Shown here: positions 42,540 to 48,085 of the stretch, in pieces | Layout: each line of letters opens with the position of its first letter | How positions within the stretch are numbered: the stretch's first letter is position 1 | Source of the DNA: Thauera sp. 28 | GTDB taxonomy: Bacteria; Pseudomonadota; Gammaproteobacteria; Burkholderiales; Rhodocyclaceae | Assembly: GCF_000310145.2 (NCBI RefSeq) | Contig: NZ_AMXA01000028.1 | Location: 1-48,085 of the forward strand | Length of the DNA: 48,085 nucleotides | Reading direction: 5' to 3' | Notes under the pieces: model-generated | What the model was told of the DNA's origin: nothing | Databases searched by the model: none | What the model saw: the letters and a program-made list of their open reading frames with translations, nothing else | Made by a program: the position numbers and the translations under genes

Positions 42540-44225
42540 ATGAATGGCACGGCCAAGGGGCTGGACTACTGGCGGCGCGAACTGGCCGCCGTGCGCATGC
42601 CTGTGCTGTCGACAGCACAGGCGCTCGAGACCCTGCTCGACCCCGGGATCGGCATGGACACGCTGCGCACCATGCTGCACGGCGACATCCCGCTTGCGCT
42701 CGAGGTCATCTTGCTCGCCGCCCGCGAACCGCGCATCGACGGCGAGGTGCAAGGCCTTCAGCATGCGCTCAACATGCTTGGCGTCGACAAGGTCCAGGCC
42801 CTGGCCAGACGGTGTACTGACCAGGGCCTGGATGCAAGCGCCGCTGCCCGGCACGAGGCGGTACGGGCGATGGCAACGAGCCAGTTCGGCCGTGTCCTGC
42901 AGGCCGACTGGGCGCACCACCACGGCGGCGAGCATGCCGAGTATCTCGAATGGCTGACGCTGTTGCTCGGCGTGGCGCGCTGGAAGCTCCCCCTCGCCGC
43001 CCCCGAACTGCACCAGGAGATCGAGGCGCGCGCCGCGGCCGGCGAGCGGCGTGCGCGGGTGGAGGAGGCACTGCTAGGCTGCTCCCCCGTCGAACTGAAC
43101 GCTGCCCACCTGCAGGATCTTGGCCTGCCGGCGAGCCCGGCGCTGACGACGATCATGGACAGGGCGGGCACCATGCTTGCACACGCGGGCCGCTACGCCT
43201 GGCAAGGGGGCATGGCCCCCGAGCTGCCGATCGCACTCGCCCGCTATCTGCACCAGCGCGGCGCGGATGCCGTCCTTGCCCACCTCATCGCCTGGGCGAC
43301 ACATGACAACTGGTATGGTGGCCACACCACGACACTGCTGCACGCTGCGTCGGCGATGACGAACCTGCCGCTCGACGAAATCGTCGCAAGCACGCGGCGC
43401 GTCGCAGTACGCATCAGCCATGCCGCTGCGTTCATCGACCATCGCCCGGTCGCATGCGAGCGCTTTTTCTGGCCGCCACCGCCACCGCGCAGCCCCGGCG
43501 CGCAGATGCCCGCAAGCCGAGCGGCCGCGCGATCGGCTGACAGCGACGCGCACACTGACGGATGGCATGCTCGCTCACAACACGCCGGCGACGACCGCAC
43601 CCGACTGGTGACAACGAGGCTAGAAGGCGAGACACAGGCCGACGAGCCTTCAAGCGCAGCACCCAAGGCGACGCAGCCCAAGGCCCATGGCGGCATCGGC
43701 GGTGCGCCTGTCACCGAGATCATCGAGGCCTTCATGCAGAACTGCCAGCACGGCCGCTATCGCGACCTGCGCGCGTTCTTTGCGGACACGGCGCACACGC
43801 TTGAGCAAGGCCTTGGCCTTGCGCGCTGCCTGCTGTTCCTGAAAGCCTCTGCCGCAGACCGCCTGAGCTGCTACTTCGCCTACGGTTTTGCCCCCGAGGA
43901 CAATGCGAAAGCCCTCTGGGTGCCTGCGGGTGACGACAACCTGCTCGCACGCCTGTTCCGCCACGCGGCGGGATCTACCTGCATCGACCGCACACGGCTC
44001 GCGGCCGGTCGCCGCCAACTCCCCGAGGTCCTGCGCGCGCATGTGCGGCCGGCGGGCTTCCTGCTTGGCGCCATCCACCTCGGTGATCGTCCGGTTGGCG
44101 TGATCTGGGCCGACGGCGGCGACGCCGACCCCGTGCTCGACGCCAACCGCCATGCGGAATTCAAGCACATGATTCGCCACTTTGGCGCCGAGTTCACCCG
44201 TCTGACTCAGGCCCTGCGGCGCTGA
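42540..44225 (+). CDS. HDOD-like signalling protein with C-terminal GAF-like domain
   Basis: A 561-residue cytosolic protein. The N-terminal 300 residues have the helical pattern of an HDOD domain: VLSTAQALETLLDPG, the TLRTMLHGDIPLALEVILLA helices, and LQHALNMLGVDKVQALARR, where the conserved AxxxLG turn is kept. Catalytic HD residues are not evident. A proline- and alanine-rich linker (about 310-400) joins a C-terminal region (about 405-560) that looks like a GAF sensor: LEQGLGLARCLLFLKASAADRLSCYFAYG and FLLGAIHLGDRPVGVIWADGG. HDOD proteins act in motility, c-di-GMP or stress signalling. It is convergent with the pomB gene, 24 bases apart. Confidence 0.72.
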   Translation: MNGTAKGLDYWRRELAAVRMPVLSTAQALETLLDPGIGMDTLRTMLHGDIPLALEVILLAAREPRIDGEVQGLQHALNMLGVDKVQALARRCTDQGLDASAAARHEAVRAMATSQFGRVLQADWAHHHGGEHAEYLEWLTLLLGVARWKLPLAAPELHQEIEARAAAGERRARVEEALLGCSPVELNAAHLQDLGLPASPALTTIMDRAGTMLAHAGRYAWQGGMAPELPIALARYLHQRGADAVLAHLIAWATHDNWYGGHTTTLLHAASAMTNLPLDEIVASTRRVAVRISHAAAFIDHRPVACERFFWPPPPPRSPGAQMPASRAAARSADSDAHTDGWHARSQHAGDDRTRLVTTRLEGETQADEPSSAAPKATQPKAHGGIGGAPVTEIIEAFMQNCQHGRYRDLRAFFADTAHTLEQGLGLARCLLFLKASAADRLSCYFAYGFAPEDNAKALWVPAGDDNLLARLFRHAAGSTCIDRTRLAAGRRQLPEVLRAHVRPAGFLLGAIHLGDRPVGVIWADGGDADPVLDANRHAEFKHMIRHFGAEFTRLTQALRR

Positions 44226-44249
44226 GCCCGGCCTCGGAGGGCCATAGGG

Positions 44250-45143
44250 CTATTCCGCCTGCCAGCCCATGAAGGGCAGCAACTCGGAATGGCCGCCACC
44301 GATCAGCTGGCGCGCCCGGTTCTCCAGCACCTCGATCGGCCCGGACATGTCGATCACGATCTCGACCCGCCGATTCTGCGCGCGTAGGGCTGCCGACGTG
44401 TTCTCGACCCGCGGACGCGTCTCGGCAAAGCCATGCACACGCAGCCGTCCCGGCGCGACGGTGCCAGTCGCGAGCAGCGCGTTCGCCACTGATGAGGCGC
44501 GCGCTGCCGACAGATCCCAGTTGGAGCGGAAACGCGCAGTGCTGATCGGGATGTCGTCGGTATGACCCTCGATCGCGATCTCCCCCGGGATATCGGCCAG
44601 CGACTCGCCGATCCTGCGCGCCACGTCGGCAAATGCCGGCGCGAGGTCAGCCGAGCCGGACGGAAAGGCGCCGCGCTCCTCGATACGGATGACGATGCGC
44701 TTCTTCTCCTCGTCGAGCTGGAGCGTGCCCTGGCCGAGCTCCTTCTCGAGCGTCTTGCGCAATTCGTCGGCACTCTTGCTGACCTGGCGCTCGGACACCT
44801 CGCGCACCATCGCCTCGTTGCTCGCGTTGGAGGTGTAGGTCTTGAGCTTGGGATCCTCCTTGGAGGTCTCCTGCCGCACGGTATCTATCGGGGTGGGCTT
44901 GGGCGGCCCCGGCGAGAACTTGTCGAAGATCGGCGTCGTCCCCATCGGCGACTCGATCGCCGGCACATCGCGCTGCACACCGAAGGCCTTGGTGAGCTCG
45001 CCGGCGATCTGCTTGAACTTCATCGCATCCATCTCGGCAAACGAGAGCAGGAGCACGAAAAAGCACATGAGCAGCGACATCAGGTCGGCAAATGTCATCA
45101 CCCAGGCGGGGATGCCGGCCTTCTCCTCCTCGGGCATGTCCAT
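44250..45143 (-). CDS. pomB: Flagellar motor stator protein, PomB/MotB type
   Basis: A 297-residue stator B subunit. One N-terminal membrane helix, AWVMTFADLMSLLMCFFVLLL, carries the ion-binding aspartate D20. A plug and linker region follows, then the OmpA-like peptidoglycan-binding domain at about 150-275 (IAIEGHTDDIPIS and LSAARASSVANALLATG). The gene is ten bases downstream of pomA. The pair converts sodium or proton flow into flagellar torque. Sequence resembles PomB/MotD-like stators more than E. coli MotB. No other flagellar genes are in the window. Confidence 0.9.
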   Translation of the reverse strand: MDMPEEEKAGIPAWVMTFADLMSLLMCFFVLLLSFAEMDAMKFKQIAGELTKAFGVQRDVPAIESPMGTTPIFDKFSPGPPKPTPIDTVRQETSKEDPKLKTYTSNASNEAMVREVSERQVSKSADELRKTLEKELGQGTLQLDEEKKRIVIRIEERGAFPSGSADLAPAFADVARRIGESLADIPGEIAIEGHTDDIPISTARFRSNWDLSAARASSVANALLATGTVAPGRLRVHGFAETRPRVENTSAALRAQNRRVEIVIDMSGPIEVLENRARQLIGGGHSELLPFMGWQAE

Positions 45144-45153
45144 GTGCGCGCCC

Positions 45154-45912
45154 TCAGCCGCCTTCGGACTTGCGCTTGGCGGGCGGCAGGTAGCTCGTGA
45201 GCAGGGTCTCGATCACGCGCGGATTGGTGCCGTTCTGGATCGCCGAGATCGCATCGATGAGCATCGCGTTGAGGCGTGCCTCCTCGGTCATGCGCAGGTT
45301 GAGCTTGTCCGCCATGGGCAGGAAGATCATCGTTGCCATCATCGCGCCATACAGCGTGGTCAGCAGCGCCACCGCCATCGCCGGGCCGATCGACTTCGGG
45401 TCTTCCATGTTCGACAGCATCTGCACCAGGCCGATGAGGGTCCCGATCATGCCCATCGCCGGGCCGACGTCACCCATGGCGCTGAACACCTTTGCCCCCC
45501 AGCGATGGCGCTCGAGCGTGAGAAGGCGCTCCTTCTGCAGGATCTCGCGCACCGTCTCGGGTGCCTGGCCGTCGATCATGAGCTGGATGCCCTGCTGGAA
45601 GAAAGGGATGGAAGAGGGCCGGCTCTCGAGCGCCAGCATGCCCTCCTTGCGCGCCACCTGCGCAACCTCCATCACCTCCTTGATGACCTCCTCGGTGTCG
45701 GGCAGGCGGAACTTGAACGCCTTCGCCGCCACCTTGAACGCGCCGAGGAACTGCTGCAGCGTGAACTTGCTGAGTACGACGAACAGGCTGCCGCCGACAA
45801 CGATGAGCAAGGATGGTCCATTGAGGAAGATCATTGCCGACGCACCGAGCACGATGGCCGAGACGACAATGCCCAGCGAGCCCAGCAGCCCGATCAGTGT
45901 TGCAAGATCCAC
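45154..45912 (-). CDS. pomA: Flagellar motor stator protein, PomA/MotA type
   Basis: A 252-residue stator A subunit with four membrane helices: two near the N-terminus (about 3-50) and two at about 145-200 (AMGDVGPAMGMIGTLIGLVQML and MAVALLTTLYGAMMATMIF). The cytoplasmic loop contains ETVREILQKERLLTLERHRWG, the region that touches FliG. The start is GTG at 45912, giving the PomA-like N-terminus VDLATLIGLLG, with GGAG five to six bases upstream; a longer reading adds 20 unrelated residues. The N-terminus is like sodium-type PomA, so a sodium-driven stator is likely but unproven. Confidence 0.9.
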   Translation of the reverse strand: MDLATLIGLLGSLGIVVSAIVLGASAMIFLNGPSLLIVVGGSLFVVLSKFTLQQFLGAFKVAAKAFKFRLPDTEEVIKEVMEVAQVARKEGMLALESRPSSIPFFQQGIQLMIDGQAPETVREILQKERLLTLERHRWGAKVFSAMGDVGPAMGMIGTLIGLVQMLSNMEDPKSIGPAMAVALLTTLYGAMMATMIFLPMADKLNLRMTEEARLNAMLIDAISAIQNGTNPRVIETLLTSYLPPAKRKSEGG

Positions 45913-46041
45913 GCACGCTCCATTGCGTTGAGCACACCGATGCGCGCCTGCACCACTTTGTGCAGACGCCATCGCGGCCGAATGTCATTGGCCCGAATCA
46001 TAAGGTTTTTTTGCGCACCGCACGATGCTGCACAACGGGCG

Positions 46042-46057
46042 TTTGACACTCGTCAAA
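46042..46057. promoter_or_regulatory. FNR/DNR-like inverted repeat upstream of ubiUV
   Basis: TTTGACACTCGTCAAA is a perfect 6-4-6 inverted repeat. Its core TTGAC-N4-GTCAA matches eight of ten defined positions of the FNR/ANR box TTGAT-N4-ATCAA. Its centre (46049.5) is about 40 bases upstream of a plausible start near 46090, the classical class II activator position, and the ubiU ATG is at 46117. Anaerobic activation of ubiUV by FNR is known in E. coli; here it is inference. Confidence 0.55.
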
Positions 46058-46116
46058 GCCACCTCAGCGACCACGCACTATGGTGCCCGGGTTCTTCCCT
46101 GCCCGCCCGGCCGCCA

Positions 46117-47133
46117 ATGTCCGCACCCAATACGATCGAGCTCGTCTGCCCAGCCGGCAGCCTCCCCGCCCTGAAAACCGCCGTCGACCACGGCGCAGAC
46201 TGCGTCTATCTCGGCTTCAAGGACGCCACCAACGCGCGCAACTTCACCGGCCTCAACTTCGACCCGCCGCAGATGCGCGAAGGCATCGCCTACGCCCACG
46301 CCCGTGGCAAGAAGGTGCTGCTCGCACTCAACACCTATCCGCAGACCGGCAACTGGCCGAGCTGGACGCAGGCCATCGACCGCGCTGCCGAGTTCGGTCT
46401 CGATGCCCTGATCCTCGCCGACCCCGGTCTTATGGCCTACGCCGCCAGAACGCATCCGCAGTTGCGCCTGCACCTGTCGGTGCAGGGCTCGGCCACCAGC
46501 TACGAGGCGATCAACTACTACCATGAGCGCTTCGGTATCCAGCGCGCGGTGCTGCCGCGCGTGCTGTCCATGGCCCAGGTCGAGAGCGTGGTCGCCAACA
46601 CACCGGTCGAGATCGAGGTCTTCGGCTTCGGCGGCCTGTGCGTGATGGTCGAGGGCCGCTGTGCGCTGTCGGCGTACGCCACCGGCGAGTCGCCCAACTG
46701 CAATGGCGCCTGCTCGCCGGGCAAGCACGTACGCTGGGAAGACACGCCGCGCGGCATGGAGACGCGCCTCAACGGCATCCTCATCGACCGTTTCGCCGAC
46801 GGTGAGCGCGCCGGCTACCCGACCCTGTGCAAGGGCCGCTTCGAGGTCAACGACGAGACCTACTACGCGCTCGAGGAGCCGACCAGCCTCAACACGCTCG
46901 AACTGCTGCCCGAGCTCGCCCGCATCGGCATCCGTGCGATCAAGATCGAAGGCCGCCAGCGCAGCCCAGCCTATGTCGCCCAGGTCACCAAGGTGTGGCG
47001 CGCCGCGCTCGACAAGCTCAAGGCCGGCGGCGCCGAAGGCTTCGCAGTGCTGCCGGCGTGGATGGCCGAGCTCAACAAGGTCTCCGAAGGCCAGAGCCAT
47101 ACGCTGGGCGCCTACTACCGCCCGTGGAAGTGA
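46117..47133 (+). CDS. ubiU: O2-independent ubiquinone hydroxylation protein UbiU
   Basis: A 338-residue peptidase-U32-family protein that, with UbiV, hydroxylates ubiquinone precursors without oxygen. The four cysteines for the [4Fe-4S] cluster are C175, C182, C199 and C238 (LCVMVEGRC, NGACSPG, LCKGRF), with the same spacing as the E. coli cluster ligands as I recall them. The U32 signature region EVFGFGGLCVMVEGRCALS is clear. The start at 46117 (MSAPNTIELVCPAGSLPALK) matches the family; the frame is open far upstream over pomAB, which is a shadow. It precedes ubiV by 54 bases. The presence of this pair suggests quinone-dependent anaerobic respiration such as denitrification. Confidence 0.95.
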   Translation: MSAPNTIELVCPAGSLPALKTAVDHGADCVYLGFKDATNARNFTGLNFDPPQMREGIAYAHARGKKVLLALNTYPQTGNWPSWTQAIDRAAEFGLDALILADPGLMAYAARTHPQLRLHLSVQGSATSYEAINYYHERFGIQRAVLPRVLSMAQVESVVANTPVEIEVFGFGGLCVMVEGRCALSAYATGESPNCNGACSPGKHVRWEDTPRGMETRLNGILIDRFADGERAGYPTLCKGRFEVNDETYYALEEPTSLNTLELLPELARIGIRAIKIEGRQRSPAYVAQVTKVWRAALDKLKAGGAEGFAVLPAWMAELNKVSEGQSHTLGAYYRPWK

Positions 47134-47187
47134 GCGTCGCGCAAGCCGCCTCGCACCGCATCACCCGAACGAACTGAGACCCGCCCG

Positions 47188-48085
47188 ATGAAACTCGCCC
47201 TCGGCCCCCTGCTCTATTACTGGCCGCACCAGAGCGTGCTCGACTTCTACGCCGACATGGTCGAAGCACCGATCGACAGCGTCTACCTGGGCGAGACGGT
47301 GTGCTCGCGCCGCCACGAACTGCGCCTCGACGACTGGCTCGAGGTCGGCAAGGTGCTCGCCGCGGCCGGCAAGGAAGTGGTCATCAGTACCCAGGGCCTG
47401 ATCGAATCCGAATCCGACCTCAAGGTACTGCGCCGCATCGTGCGCCAGCACAGCGAGGGCGAGACCGGCTTCCGCGTCGAGGCCAACGACATGGGCGCGG
47501 TGCGACTGCTCGCCGAGGCCGGCATCACCGACTGGGTCGCTGGCCCCACACTGAACATCTTCAACCCGAACACGCTGCAGCTGATGATCGACTCGGGCGC
47601 CACGCGCTGGGCCGTCGCCCCGGAGATGTCGGGTGCCGCGCTTGCCGAGGTGCGCGAAGCGCTCGCAGCCCCGATCGAAACCGAGGTCTTCGCCTACGGC
47701 CGCCTGCCGCTCGCGCATTCGGCGCGCTGCTTCACCGCCCGCCACTTCAACCTGCAGAAGGACACCTGCGAGTTCCGCTGTCTGTCGATCATGGACGGCA
47801 TCACGCTGCGCACCCGCGAAGGCGAACCCTTCCTGACCCTGAACGGCGTGCAGACGCAGTCGGCACGGGTGCATAACCTGCTCGGCGACCTCGCCGCGGT
47901 ACGTGGCAACGCCGAAGTCCTGCGCATCAGCCCACAGGGCGCCAACACGCGCGCCATCGTCGAACTGTTCCGCACCACCATCGATGCCCAGCGTTCGCCC
48001 GCCGAAGCCCTCGCGGCAAGCCGCGCACTGATGATCGAGGCGCCCTGCAACGGCTTCTGGCACGGCCGCGCCGGTGCCGAACAAT
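47188..48085 (+). CDS. ubiV: O2-independent ubiquinone hydroxylation protein UbiV (3' end cut by window)
   Basis: The first 299 residues of a U32-family protein, running off the right edge without a stop. It begins [21 protein letters not shown], typical of UbiV. The cluster cysteines are C39 ([10 protein letters not shown]), C181 (SARCFTARH), C194 and C198 (DTCEFRC), agreeing with the spacing in E. coli UbiV. UbiV forms a heterodimer with UbiU and supplies the second [4Fe-4S] cluster. The remaining part is expected to be short, since the family has about 300 residues. ubiT, the SCP2-type partner, is not seen in the window. Confidence 0.94.
   Translation, partial: MKLALGPLLYYWPHQSVLDFYADMVEAPIDSVYLGETVCSRRHELRLDDWLEVGKVLAAAGKEVVISTQGLIESESDLKVLRRIVRQHSEGETGFRVEANDMGAVRLLAEAGITDWVAGPTLNIFNPNTLQLMIDSGATRWAVAPEMSGAALAEVREALAAPIETEVFAYGRLPLAHSARCFTARHFNLQKDTCEFRCLSIMDGITLRTREGEPFLTLNGVQTQSARVHNLLGDLAAVRGNAEVLRISPQGANTRAIVELFRTTIDAQRSPAEALAASRALMIEAPCNGFWHGRAGAEQ

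Noticed and set aside
44842-46116. N-terminal extension of ubiU across pomA and pomB
   Set aside because: It is antisense to the stator genes; UbiU homology begins at 46117 right after the intergenic region.

Overview
The window reads as chromosomal DNA of a high-GC betaproteobacterium, most likely Rhodocyclales (Thauera/Azoarcus-like). This is judged from protein character only: a leucine-catabolic liu operon, class I PHA synthase, TAXI-type TRAP uptake, PomAB-type stator genes and the UbiU/UbiV pair for oxygen-independent ubiquinone synthesis. I see no rRNA, tRNA, CRISPR array, insertion sequence, integrase or phage gene.

Layout. (1) 1-7.7 kb: a small REP-like repeat cluster, then the leucine-degradation operon liuA-liuB-liuC-liuD on the minus strand, a divergent AraC-type regulator and a hotdog thioesterase. 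(2) 7.7-13.0 kb: a compact minus-strand operon of a patatin-like lipase, a 991-residue CHAT-type (caspase-like) protein and a ComEC-like metallo-beta-lactamase-fold hydrolase, with a good promoter in front of the lipase. I consider this the best candidate for an undescribed system: a protease-like sensor or switch next to a membrane-attacking enzyme and a third hydrolase, resembling the logic of abortive-infection modules. (3) 13.2-20.2 kb: small exported or hypothetical proteins, a CheX-like DUF3334 protein, two Sel1-repeat exported proteins, a NarL-type two-component pair and a probably Tat-exported DUF3047-like protein. (4) 20.3-25.0 kb: a minus-strand acyl-CoA operon (thioesterase, GNAT/beta-carbonic anhydrase fusion, thiolase, acyl-CoA dehydrogenase) preceded by a perfect 18-bp palindrome and by a MerR (LiuR-like) regulator gene. 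(5) 25.1-29.4 kb: an MBL hydrolase, phaC with a textbook terminator, an orphan PIN-domain protein and a BtuF-like metal/cobalamin receptor. (6) 29.6-33.3 kb: TAXI-TRAP receptor and fused permease. (7) 33.3-38.6 kb: housekeeping genes: PilZ protein and dsbA, SPOR protein, argS, ubiB. (8) 38.7-44.2 kb: an arginase/ornithine aminotransferase fusion, a sodium:solute symporter and an HDOD/GAF-like signalling protein. (9) 44.2-48.1 kb: pomA/pomB stator genes, then divergently ubiU and ubiV (the latter cut by the window end), with an FNR-like inverted repeat between them.

Functional themes: carbon flow from leucine and acyl-CoAs to acetyl-CoA and PHA storage (liu operon, second acyl-CoA operon, phaC); arginine catabolism condensed into one polypeptide; respiration with or without oxygen (ubiB, ubiUV); motility and c-di-GMP signalling (pomAB, DUF3334, PilZ, HDOD). 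Functions are assigned by motif recognition without database searches.
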